A DNA stretch of 14,180 nucleotides. It comes from an uncultured Eggerthellaceae bacterium. Lineage in GTDB: Bacteria; Actinomycetota; Coriobacteriia; Coriobacteriales; Eggerthellaceae. A program made the translations under genes and the position numbers. The stretch is taken from NCBI GenBank assembly GCA_910577495.1, contig CAJTML010000052.1, positions 1-14,180 of the forward strand. Direction: 5' to 3'. How positions within the stretch are numbered: the first letter of the stretch is position 1; each line of letters starts with the position of its first letter. Below, piece by piece: positions 1 through 7,249 of this stretch. The notes below the pieces were generated by a model. The model was not told where the DNA came from and did not search any database. It saw nothing but the letters and a program-made list of their open reading frames with translations.

Positions 1-179
1 GGCAGCGGCTTAGACGGGGGCGCCACGCGAGATTCCGCACGAGCCGAACGTGCCCTTATGGCACGTTCGTGCGAGCTCAGGATTGCCCGAGCCTGGCGCC
101 CTCCGCCTAAGCCGCGCCTGCGCACCCATCAGGATTGCCCGAGCCTGGCGCCCCCGGTCAAGCCGCAAGTAGAGATGTG
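1..179. repeat. Intergenic palindromic and tandem repeat cluster 3' of the ABC transporter gene
   Basis: No credible gene lies here. Two direct copies starting with aggattgcccgagcctggcg begin at 79 and 131, a 52-bp period. Each runs into a GC-rich block ending in aagccgc (94-115 and 146-166). Bases 5-25 are an inverted copy of that same block, so the 1-115 stretch could fold back on itself. At its centre is a perfect 10-bp hairpin, cgaacgtgcc (45-54) and ggcacgttcg (60-69) around cttat. It can gain four more pairs across a 5-nt bulge. The cluster lies just downstream of the minus-strand ABC gene, so it may act as its terminator or mRNA 3' stabiliser, but no T-run follows the hairpin in that direction. 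The layout is like a REP/BIME-type extragenic element. The family is unknown and the element may extend beyond the window. Confidence 0.7.
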
Positions 180-3100
180 TTATTCGCTGCGCAGTGCTTC
201 AACTGGATCTTCGCGAGCCGCAGCACTTGACGGAATCAGGCCTGCTAAGAACGTAAGACCCACGCTGATGGCCACAAGGATGATGGCCGCCTGCCAAGGC
301 AGAAGCGCAACGTTGGGCACATCGAAGAGCGAGTATACGATGGCGTTGACCGGGATGCAGGCAAGCGCGGTCAACCCGATGCCAATGATGCCTGCAGTAA
401 AGCCCACGATGATGGTCTCGGCGTTAAAGACGCGGCTGATGTCGCCTTTGCTGGCGCCGATTGAGCGCAGAATGCCGATCTCTTTCTTGCGCTCAAGCAC
501 GCTGATGTAGGTGATGACGCCAATCATGATGGAGCTTACCACCAGCGAAATAGCCACAAATGCCACCAGTACATAACTGATCATATTGACGATGTCGGTA
601 ACCGAAGCCATGAGGGTGCCCACGAAGTCAGTGTAGGTGATGACCTTGTCTTCTTCGCCATCTGCCTTCCTGCGATCGTTGTAATCATCCAGGATCTTGA
701 TGACTTCTGATTTTGACTCAAAATCAATGGGGTAGATGTCGATGCCGGAGGGACTGTTCTTGTCGGCATAACCAAGCTTGCTTAAGTTGTTGTCGTAGGA
801 GGCATCCTCAACACTCATAAACGACATCATGAGCTCGGTGAGTTCCTGCTCGTCCATGTTCATGCTAAAGGCGTTCTCGAAAGCGGAGGTGTCCACATTG
901 AGCGCGTTTTGCATGTTGGTCTGCAGCTGCGAGGTCATGTTTTGCATATACGCGTTGATCTGCGATTCCAGCGCTGCGGCCATCTGCTGACCTGCGGCAG
1001 TCATGGCGGTTTGCATATAGTTGGCCAGTGCGGTTTGCAGCGCGGATTCCAAAGAAGCCTTCAGTGCACTTTCAATGGCGGGTGCCAGCGACTGCTGAAT
1101 CTTCGCCTCAATTTGGGGTTGCAGCTGGCTGGCAACGGCGGAACTGATCTGGGTTTGCAAAAGCTCGGTATCAAGGGAGCTTGCCAGCGCCTCGCCAATA
1201 GCCTGCGACATCTGCGTGCGAACTTCCTCGCTTGACAGGTACGCTGTCATGGCATCTTGCAGGGCGTTTTCGCCAACAAACTCGGTGGCATGCTGTTGGT
1301 ACCAAGTCGGGAAGCCCGCAAGCGCTGCACCGAGCGCACCCGTAAGCTTGGATCCCAGCTCCTCGGTATTTACCGCACCCGCCATGGATACACCCGACAG
1401 ATCCAGCGAAAGGTCGCTGAAGTCCAGATCCAGCTTGCTCATATCAAGCTGGGGGTTGATATTGAGCGTGGATGGGTCGAAGGCGGGCAGGGAGGACGGA
1501 TCAATATTGAGCGCTGAGGTGTCAATCTCTAAGTTGCCAAGACCTGCGGTAATGGCGTCTTCGTCCACCGTGAAGGCGGCTTGCAGCGCCTCTTCGTCAA
1601 CCGTGAAAAGCGAACTCATGTCGAAAGAATCGCGCTCGTTTTGCTCTTCGTCGGCGAATGCCACGCCGGTGAAGACGTTGATGGTGGGCTCGGCCAGCTG
1701 ATCTTTGACGATTTGGCTTTGGCCGGCAACCTCAATAACGTGGTCGGTGAGGGAGGCAGGGTAGTTGATGCCGGGGCTGAGCATGGTAGCGGTGGCGTCT
1801 GGATCAGGGCTGACGATACCAACGATATGGATGGTTTCGCCCTGCTCGATGAGGTTTTGCAGGTAGGCGTCGTCGTCTGACTTGTCCACCCAGACATCGT
1901 AATCAGCGTCGTAGGTGTACAGATCGCACTGGTTGACCAGCTTAAACGTGATGCCAAGCACCTCGTCGTAGGGAACTGGCTCAATGTCGGTTGGCACATC
2001 CACTTCTTCATCCGCGGAAAACTGGCGAACCATGCTATCCAGCTCAGCGGTGTCGCGTAGGCCAAGCGTGTAGAGCATGAAGTCAGAAATGCGGCCGCTT
2101 TGCGTGGTAACCAGCACGACCTCGTTGTAGTTTTCAGGCCATCTACCAGCCTTGATGTTGTATTGAGTCTCGTAGAGGTGTTCATCGGCGGGCATCTCGT
2201 AAAACGTGTCGGTGCTCATCATAGATGACACGAGTGAGTTTGATGACGTACCTGATCCAATGCCAAGCATGCGCATAGACACATCGGGGTTGACCTGATG
2301 CAAGTCAGCTGCGTTCGACCCAAAAATGAGCGGGGTGACGTTATAGGTGTATTCGATGGCATTCACGTAGGGTTCAATGCCACTTTCGCCACTATCCAAA
2401 AATTCTTTGAGGCTGGCCAGGTCATTTGACCCGATGGAGCCAAACATGGTGGTCATCATTTCAGCAATGCCCACTTCGCCATCTTCAACGGGTTCGGCAG
2501 CCATAGGATTGAGAGGCATGCCGGCGCCATCAGATGTGTCGGAGGAAGCCGCATCATCTGAGGTGCCTTCAACACCAGTTGAGAGCAGCATGGAGGTCAT
2601 GTCGAAGCCCTGTGAGTAAATCTGCAGCGGGTATTCAGAGAGCGTCTCTTCCTCAACGGTCTTGATGTAGTTGTTGACGCCGTTTGCCAGCGACAAAATG
2701 GCCGCAATGCCGATAATGCCAATAGAGCCAGCAAACGCGGTCATGAGCGTGCGGCCCTTTTTGGTCATGAGGTTTTTAAACGAGAGCGAAAGTGCGGTGA
2801 GAAACGACATCTTCGTGCGACGCACTGGCTTGGCGGCGCGCTCGTTGATCTCGGTTGCGGGGTCGAAGGGGTCGGTGTCTGAGCGAATGACGCCGTCTGA
2901 GAGGTTGACGATGCGCGTGGCATACTGTTCGGCCAGCTCAGGGTTGTGTGTGACCATGATGACCAGGCGGTCGTTTGCAATCTCGGTCAGCAGATCCATG
3001 ATCTGCACGCTGGTTTTGGAGTCAAGTGCACCGGTGGGCTCGTCAGCCAGCAAGATCTCGGGGTCGTTGATGAGGGCGCGCGCAATGGCCACGCGTTGCA

Positions 3101-3539
3101 TCTGGCCGCCAGAGAGTTGACTGGGCTTTTTATTGATGTGTTCGCTAAGACCTACGCGTTTGAGTGCATCAACGGCACGCGTTCGACGTTCATCGCGCGA
3201 CACACCCGAAAGTGTCAGCGCCAGCTCAACGTTTGCCAGCACCGTCTGGTGCGGAATGAGGTTGTAGCTTTGGAAGACAAAGCCAATGCGGTTGTTGCGA
3301 TACGTGTCCCAATCGCGGTCTTTGTACTGCTTGGTGGAGACGCCATCAATGATGAGGTCGCCCGAATCATAGTGATCCAAGCCACCAATAATATTGAGCA
3401 TGGTGGTTTTGCCTGAACCCGAGGGGCCAAGCACGGCTACGAATTCGTTATCGCGAAACGCAACCGAGACGTGATCCAGTGCGGTTTGCGTAAAACTTTG
3501 CGTAACGTAGGACTTGCAAACATCGACAAGCTGTAACAT
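180..3539 (-). CDS. Fused MacB-type ABC exporter: N-terminal ATPase plus FtsX-like permease with giant ectodomain
   Basis: This 1119-residue protein joins an ABC ATPase to a MacB/FtsX-type permease and would work as a homodimer in the membrane. The ATPase shows Walker A GPSGSGKT (38-45), Q-loop Gln90, signature LSGGQ (142-146), Walker B ILLADE (162-167) and switch His198. TM1 lies at about 264-286. An extracytoplasmic domain of roughly 690 residues follows. Three C-terminal helices (about 988-1012, 1042-1068, 1085-1103) flank the FtsX-type coupling segment ERKKEIGILRSIGAS. Within the ectodomain, residues 670-719 are a Leu/Asp/Ser repeat-like stretch, and 770-879 are Ala/Gln/Met-rich and probably helical. 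Family members export lipoproteins or peptides, or relay force or signals across the membrane; no substrate can be named, and no MacA-like adaptor is nearby. The ATG start is supported by gaaaggcagg just upstream on the minus strand. Transcribed divergently from the M18 gene. Confidence 0.93.
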   Translation of the reverse strand: MLQLVDVCKSYVTQSFTQTALDHVSVAFRDNEFVAVLGPSGSGKTTMLNIIGGLDHYDSGDLIIDGVSTKQYKDRDWDTYRNNRIGFVFQSYNLIPHQTVLANVELALTLSGVSRDERRTRAVDALKRVGLSEHINKKPSQLSGGQMQRVAIARALINDPEILLADEPTGALDSKTSVQIMDLLTEIANDRLVIMVTHNPELAEQYATRIVNLSDGVIRSDTDPFDPATEINERAAKPVRRTKMSFLTALSLSFKNLMTKKGRTLMTAFAGSIGIIGIAAILSLANGVNNYIKTVEEETLSEYPLQIYSQGFDMTSMLLSTGVEGTSDDAASSDTSDGAGMPLNPMAAEPVEDGEVGIAEMMTTMFGSIGSNDLASLKEFLDSGESGIEPYVNAIEYTYNVTPLIFGSNAADLHQVNPDVSMRMLGIGSGTSSNSLVSSMMSTDTFYEMPADEHLYETQYNIKAGRWPENYNEVVLVTTQSGRISDFMLYTLGLRDTAELDSMVRQFSADEEVDVPTDIEPVPYDEVLGITFKLVNQCDLYTYDADYDVWVDKSDDDAYLQNLIEQGETIHIVGIVSPDPDATATMLSPGINYPASLTDHVIEVAGQSQIVKDQLAEPTINVFTGVAFADEEQNERDSFDMSSLFTVDEEALQAAFTVDEDAITAGLGNLEIDTSALNIDPSSLPAFDPSTLNINPQLDMSKLDLDFSDLSLDLSGVSMAGAVNTEELGSKLTGALGAALAGFPTWYQQHATEFVGENALQDAMTAYLSSEEVRTQMSQAIGEALASSLDTELLQTQISSAVASQLQPQIEAKIQQSLAPAIESALKASLESALQTALANYMQTAMTAAGQQMAAALESQINAYMQNMTSQLQTNMQNALNVDTSAFENAFSMNMDEQELTELMMSFMSVEDASYDNNLSKLGYADKNSPSGIDIYPIDFESKSEVIKILDDYNDRRKADGEEDKVITYTDFVGTLMASVTDIVNMISYVLVAFVAISLVVSSIMIGVITYISVLERKKEIGILRSIGASKGDISRVFNAETIIVGFTAGIIGIGLTALACIPVNAIVYSLFDVPNVALLPWQAAIILVAISVGLTFLAGLIPSSAAAREDPVEALRSE

Positions 3540-3735
3540 ATCGCCTGCCTTTCAAGGTGCTCCCGAGCGCGAATGCGCCATGTCATAACGAAGTAAGTTG
3601 TGTTCAATGAGGTAGGTTACTTGAACTTGTGAGTTCGGCGAACTGACAGGGAAGCGATCTTCACAAAAGGTTAATATATGAGGATGAAATACGTCATAAA
3701 AGCGACGCGTACACCAAGGGAAAGGATGGCGAAAC
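3540..3735. promoter_or_regulatory. Divergent intergenic region with clustered inverted half-sites
   Basis: This 196-bp gap separates two divergent genes and must carry both promoters. Several inverted repeats overlap within 54 bp: AAGTAA (3591-3596) with TTACTT (3617-3622), GTTCAA (3602-3607) with TTGAAC (3621-3626), and GAACT (3623-3627), AGTTC (3632-3636) and GAACT (3640-3644) in alternating orientation. The GTTC/GAAC core occurs four times. This looks like a multi-site operator for a dimeric regulator that could control one or both genes; no regulator gene is adjacent. An AT-rich stretch at 3670-3679 could hold a -10 for the plus-strand gene, but no convincing -35 pairs with it. The plus-strand gene has a clear SD, gggaaagga (3718-3726), 9 nt before its ATG. 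Confidence 0.5.
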
Positions 3736-5190
3736 ATGGAGCGACCCTGCGCCTGGAAAAGCTATACCCCAACAGATTTTGAGCAGCTGGAAAACCTGGC
3801 TGAGGCATATAAGAATTTCATTTCAGACAATAAGACCGAGCGCGAATGTGCGAAGACAGCCCTTGAGCGTGCGAAGGCATGCGGGTATATCTCGCTTGAT
3901 GAGGCGCTTGCCAGCGGCACGAAGCTGCAAGCAGGTGATAAGGTCTGGGCGGTTGCGCAAAACAAAGCGGTCATGTTGGTGCAGCTGGGGACGCGTCCGC
4001 TTGAGGCGGGCATGAACATTTTGGGCGCACACATTGACTCGCCGCGCTTAGACATCAAGCAAAACCCACTCTACGAGGCCAATGATTTCGCGCTGTTGGA
4101 CACGCATTACTATGGCGGCATCAAGCACTACCAATGGGTGACGCTGCCGCTGGCAATTCATGGTGTGGTTGCCAAAAAGGATGGCAGCGTAGTTGAGGTA
4201 TGTGTGGGCGAAGATGCCGCTGACCCGGTCTTTTGCGTGACTGACTTGCTCATTCACCTGGCGAACAAGCAGATGAGCAAAACCGCTTCTGAGGTGGTAG
4301 AAGGCGAAGCGCTGGATCTGCTCATTGGCAACCGTCCGCTCGTGATTGAGTCGGATGAGGCAGCGGGCGAAGGCGCTAGCGATGAAGCTAGCGACGCACC
4401 AGACAGCGCCGATGCAAAAGAGCCGGTCAAAGCGTTTGCGCTCAAGCTGCTCTTCGACAAATACGGTATTGAAGAAGAGGACTTTCTCTCGGCTGAACTG
4501 GAAGTAGTTCCGGCTGGACGCGCGCGTGATCTGGGCTTTGACCGCTCTATGGTCATCGGGTACGGCCAAGATGACCGCGTGTGTGCGTACACTTCGCTTG
4601 AGGCGCAAATGTCCGTTGCTGACGAGCAGCTTGAGACCACTGGCGTGTGCATTTTGGTGGACAAAGAGGAGATTGGAAGCGTTGGTGCGTCCGGCATGAC
4701 CTCGCGTTTCTTCGAAAACACGGTGGCTGAGATCATGGAGTTGGCAGGTGAGACGGGTGCGTTGGCGCTTCGCCATGCGCTCGGTAACTCTCGCATGCTT
4801 TCGTCGGATGTGTCTGCGGGATTTGACCCGGCTTACCCGGGTGTTTTTGAGGCGAAGAATTCAGCCTATTTGGGGCATGGCCTGGTGTTTAACAAGTACA
4901 CAGGCGCGCGCGGTAAGAGCGGATCAAACGATGCGCGTGCTGAATATGTCGCCCATATTCGCCATATTATGGATGAGGCGCACGTGGCGTTCCAGACAGC
5001 TGAGCTGGGACGTGTTGATGCGGGCGGCGGCGGAACGATTGCGTATATTCCGGCCGAGTATGGTATGGATGTGATTGACTCGGGTGTGCCGGTGTTGTCC
5101 ATGCATTCGCCGTGGGAGGTCACCAGCAAGGCGGACATCTATGAGGCGTATAAGGGATATTGTGCATTTTTACGAGATGCCAACCTCTAA
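3736..5190 (+). CDS. M18 family aminopeptidase (cytoplasmic, metal-dependent)
   Basis: This 484-residue enzyme belongs to peptidase family M18 (aspartyl aminopeptidase / aminopeptidase I), cytoplasmic binuclear-metal enzymes that remove N-terminal residues from peptides. Likely metal and catalytic motifs are GAHIDSPR (His99, Asp101), YGQDDRVCAYT (Asp279/280), DKEEIGS (Glu311/312), SSDVSAGFDP (Asp358) and SMHSPWE (His457). The family-typical HYYGGIKHYQW and SAELEVVPAGRARD are also present. The length suits bacterial ApeA-type members. An acidic Ala/Ser/Asp-rich insert at about 205-230 interrupts the otherwise conserved sequence, probably as a surface loop. There is no signal peptide. The start is set by SD gggaaagga at 3718-3726. 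The NSS transporter begins 82 bp downstream on the same strand with no terminator between, so the two may be co-transcribed and join peptide breakdown to amino-acid uptake. Confidence 0.93.
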   Translation: MERPCAWKSYTPTDFEQLENLAEAYKNFISDNKTERECAKTALERAKACGYISLDEALASGTKLQAGDKVWAVAQNKAVMLVQLGTRPLEAGMNILGAHIDSPRLDIKQNPLYEANDFALLDTHYYGGIKHYQWVTLPLAIHGVVAKKDGSVVEVCVGEDAADPVFCVTDLLIHLANKQMSKTASEVVEGEALDLLIGNRPLVIESDEAAGEGASDEASDAPDSADAKEPVKAFALKLLFDKYGIEEEDFLSAELEVVPAGRARDLGFDRSMVIGYGQDDRVCAYTSLEAQMSVADEQLETTGVCILVDKEEIGSVGASGMTSRFFENTVAEIMELAGETGALALRHALGNSRMLSSDVSAGFDPAYPGVFEAKNSAYLGHGLVFNKYTGARGKSGSNDARAEYVAHIRHIMDEAHVAFQTAELGRVDAGGGGTIAYIPAEYGMDVIDSGVPVLSMHSPWEVTSKADIYEAYKGYCAFLRDANL

Positions 5191-5260
5191 CCAGATAAGG
5201 CGCGCAACAAGGTATCATAGGCAGAACGCTGTAAATGCTGAGTAAATAGCTTCGATAATG

Positions 5261-5267
5261 AAAGAGG
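5261..5267 (+). promoter_or_regulatory. Shine-Dalgarno that decides the NSS transporter start
   Basis: aaagagg lies 5 nt before the GTG at 5273. The in-frame ATG at 5258 has only cttcgata in front and no SD. The protein from GTG begins MSSREQFGSRLGF, which fits the short N-terminus of the family. Confidence 0.7.
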
Positions 5268-5272
5268 ACAAC

Positions 5273-6664
5273 GTGTCGTCACGTGAACAATTTGGCTCTC
5301 GCTTAGGCTTTATTTTGATTAGCGCAGGATGCGCAATTGGTCTGGGAAACGTATGGCGTTTTCCCTATATCACTGGTCAGTATGGCGGCGCGGCATTTGT
5401 GCTTATGTATCTGCTGTTTTTGGCGGTATTCGCCCTGCCTATTTTGGTCATGGAGTTTTCCGTTGGACGTGCCAGCCAAAAAGGTGTAGCGCGCAGTTTT
5501 GACGAACTTGAGCCTGCGGGCACGAAGTGGCATCGTTTTAAGTGGGCAGCGCTTGCGGGCAATTACCTGCTCATGATGTTTTACACCACGGTGGCAGGTT
5601 GGATGCTGGCCTATGCAGTCTTTAGCGCGGGCAACACCTTTGATGGTATGGATGCGCCCGCTGTTAATGGCGTGTTTGATGGCATGCTTGCCGATCCGGT
5701 GCTGATGGGCGGGTTTATGCTGGCGGTTGTGCTCATTGGTGTGCTTGTGACGCGCGCGGGTCTGAAAAATGGTGTTGAGCGCATTACGAAAGTCATGATG
5801 ATGGCGCTGTTTGTGGTGCTGTTGGTCTTGTGCGTGCGTGCGGTGACCTTGCCTGGCGCTGAGGAAGGCCTGGCATTTTACCTGATGCCTGACTTCGGCA
5901 AACTGTTCGAAGGCGGCTGGGGCACGTTTGTGGATGCGGTCTTCGCCGCTATGGGGCAAGCCTTCTTTACCGTGTCGGTTGGCATTGGTTCAATGTCCAT
6001 TTTCGGCAGCTACGTGGATAAACGATTCGCGCTCACCGGCGAGGCGGTGCGCATTGCGGGTCTGGATACGCTCGTGGCGCTCATGGCGGGTCTCATCATT
6101 TTCCCGGCGTGCTTTGCCTTTGGTGTAGAGCCGGGAAGCGGTCCGGGGCTGATCTTTATCACGCTGCCAAGTGTGTTTGCGCAGATGCCGCTCGGGCAGC
6201 TGTGGTGCACGCTGTTCTTTATCTTTATGGCGTCAGCGGCGCTTTCCACCATTATTGCGGTGTTCGAAAACATCATGAGCTTCTCCATTGACCAGTGGGG
6301 ATGGTCAAGAAACCGCGCGTGCCTGGTCAACGGCGTGTTGTTGGCGTTGCTGTCGATGCCGTGCGTGCTGGGCTTTAACGTATGGGCGGGCATTGATGTA
6401 CCGGGCATTGGCAACATTCAAGCAATTGAGGACTTCCTGGTCTCCAATAACGTGCTGCCGCTGGGAGCGCTTGTGTTTCTGCTGTTCTGTACGTCGAAGC
6501 GCGGCTGGGGCTTTCAGAACTTCCTGGCGGAAGCCGACACGGGCGACGGCATGCGTTTCCCGCACAAGATTCTGCCGTATCTTCGCTACGTGTTGCCCGT
6601 GCTGATTCTGCTGGTCATCATTGCGGGATATGCGCCGATCGTGCAGACCTGGATGGCGCTGTAG
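5273..6664 (+). CDS. Neurotransmitter:sodium symporter (NSS/SLC6) family transporter
   Basis: This 463-residue inner-membrane protein is a sodium-coupled amino-acid transporter of the LeuT-fold NSS family. The signature TM1 stretch GSRLGFILISAGCAIGLGNVWRFPY (given here only as residues 8-32) has the unwound GLGNVWRFP core that contributes to sodium and substrate sites in LeuT. Eleven hydrophobic segments can be counted: about 11-33, 38-61, 91-117, 143-163, 171-192, 219-247, 258-284, 300-336, 349-368, 383-407 and 437-456. That matches the 11-TM bacterial subgroup (MhsT/Tyt1-like) rather than 12-TM LeuT. The TM6 FFTVSVGIGS region is conserved. Substrate cannot be read from sequence; hydrophobic or aromatic amino acids are usual for the subgroup. 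An alternative start is ATG 5258, giving 468 residues. It follows the M18 peptidase and may share its transcript. Confidence 0.92.
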   Translation: MSSREQFGSRLGFILISAGCAIGLGNVWRFPYITGQYGGAAFVLMYLLFLAVFALPILVMEFSVGRASQKGVARSFDELEPAGTKWHRFKWAALAGNYLLMMFYTTVAGWMLAYAVFSAGNTFDGMDAPAVNGVFDGMLADPVLMGGFMLAVVLIGVLVTRAGLKNGVERITKVMMMALFVVLLVLCVRAVTLPGAEEGLAFYLMPDFGKLFEGGWGTFVDAVFAAMGQAFFTVSVGIGSMSIFGSYVDKRFALTGEAVRIAGLDTLVALMAGLIIFPACFAFGVEPGSGPGLIFITLPSVFAQMPLGQLWCTLFFIFMASAALSTIIAVFENIMSFSIDQWGWSRNRACLVNGVLLALLSMPCVLGFNVWAGIDVPGIGNIQAIEDFLVSNNVLPLGALVFLLFCTSKRGWGFQNFLAEADTGDGMRFPHKILPYLRYVLPVLILLVIIAGYAPIVQTWMAL

Positions 6665-6711
6665 CGAATCAGCCCAGAGTGGACTTCGACATCGTCATGA
6701 GCAGGTGTCGT

Positions 6712-7143
6712 CTATTCGGGCAGTGACACGACATATGAGTCGGGAAGCGTTTCGGGCTTCACGAACGAAATCATGTACCAAGGCATGTAGGCGATAGTGC
6801 AATCGGTTGTGCGTCCCTCAGGGATACTAATTTCAATGGCAGTGTTGCTCCTGCAAAATACATACGCGTAGGCAAGATCCCATGCTTCTACTTTCAAGAC
6901 GTTATCAAGGGACGTATGCGCCCTGTCCCAGCTTGGCCATAAGCAACCCCGTGTCGCAAAAGAATAGCTTAAAGACGCTGTGCTAGTGAAATAGCGGTTT
7001 TGCGACGAAAATGACAAAGTGCAGATTTCTTCGTAGAAACCTTCGCCATACGCGAACTCCTTCGCCAGGTTCTGCAGCTTGGTTGCACGCACGTTCGCCA
7101 CCTTGTTCGTGCAGCATATCCCTCCCAAACGCGCCGCTCTCAC
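6712..7143 (-). CDS. Unrecognised minus-strand reading frame, possibly 5'-truncated
   Basis: This 143-codon frame on the minus strand, convergent with the NSS gene, matches no family I recognise. Two things suggest real coding: its first third after codon 12 uses the same G/C-ending codons as the neighbours (a helix-like stretch NKVANVRATKLQNLAKEF), and the rest has balanced protein-like composition with several Trp and Tyr (for example KVEAWDLAYAYVF and AYMPWYMISFVKPE). The start is doubtful. The only far-upstream start is GTG at 7143, inside the loop of a plus-strand terminator hairpin and without an SD; GTG at 7101 and 7092 also lack one. A purine-rich ggggaggg-like run is present but 18 nt from GTG 7101. 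It could be the remnant of a longer gene or a small unknown protein. No signal peptide or clear TM segment is seen. Confidence 0.4.
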   Translation of the reverse strand: MRAARLGGICCTNKVANVRATKLQNLAKEFAYGEGFYEEICTLSFSSQNRYFTSTASLSYSFATRGCLWPSWDRAHTSLDNVLKVEAWDLAYAYVFCRSNTAIEISIPEGRTTDCTIAYMPWYMISFVKPETLPDSYVVSLPE

Positions 7144-7156
7144 CGGCGCGTTTTTT
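7127..7156 (+). terminator. Rho-independent terminator (plus strand), upstream of guaB promoter
   Basis: A perfect 10-bp stem, aaacgcgccg (7127-7136) with cggcgcgttt (7144-7153), surrounds the 7-nt loop ctctcac, and the T-run reaches 7156. It is a textbook intrinsic terminator pointing right. The closest plus-strand gene upstream is the NSS transporter, which ends about 460 bp earlier. It insulates guaB from read-through, or ends an unannotated transcript. Confidence 0.85.
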
Positions 7157-7207
7157 GTGTTGATGGGAATTTGTATGAGCGAGGCACAGAAAGTGCAATT
7201 AGCTGGC

Positions 7208-7213
7208 TATAAT
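7208..7213 (+). promoter_or_regulatory. Predicted -10 box of the guaB promoter
   Basis: A perfect TATAAT lies 36 nt before the guaB ATG. No good -35 hexamer is present at 16-18 bp spacing (gcacag/cacaga), so the promoter may be weak or depend on an activator. Transcription from here would give a leader of about 30 nt, with no room for a riboswitch. Confidence 0.55.
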
Positions 7214-7237
7214 AGCCAAAAGGTGTCTTTTGAAGTC

Positions 7238-7243
7238 AAGGAG
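7238..7243 (+). promoter_or_regulatory. Shine-Dalgarno fixing the guaB start
   Basis: AAGGAG with 6-nt spacing to ATG 7250. The open frame continues upstream, but the segment before 7250 holds a terminator and a TATAAT box, so this SD marks the real start. Confidence 0.85.
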
Positions 7244-7249
7244 ATCCCC

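Noticed and set aside
4048..4776. Long minus-strand frame of 242 codons inside the M18 gene
   Set aside because: It lies antisense to a conserved enzyme gene and reads as His/Arg-rich shadow sequence.
5254..5259. GATAAT as a -10 box for the NSS gene
   Set aside because: It would put transcription start at the ribosome-binding site, and no -35 is present at suitable spacing.
5258..5272. ATG 5258 as start of the NSS transporter
   Set aside because: No SD precedes it, whereas aaagagg lies 5 nt before the in-frame GTG 5273. Kept only as an alternative.
7081..7126. tRNA-like stretch upstream of the orphan terminator
   Set aside because: No GGTTCRA T-loop, no acceptor-stem pairing and no anticodon arm could be found.
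7079..7249. 57-codon N-terminal extension of IMPDH
   Set aside because: The segment spans a strong terminator and a TATAAT box, and an AAGGAG SD sits before ATG 7250, which gives the normal family length.
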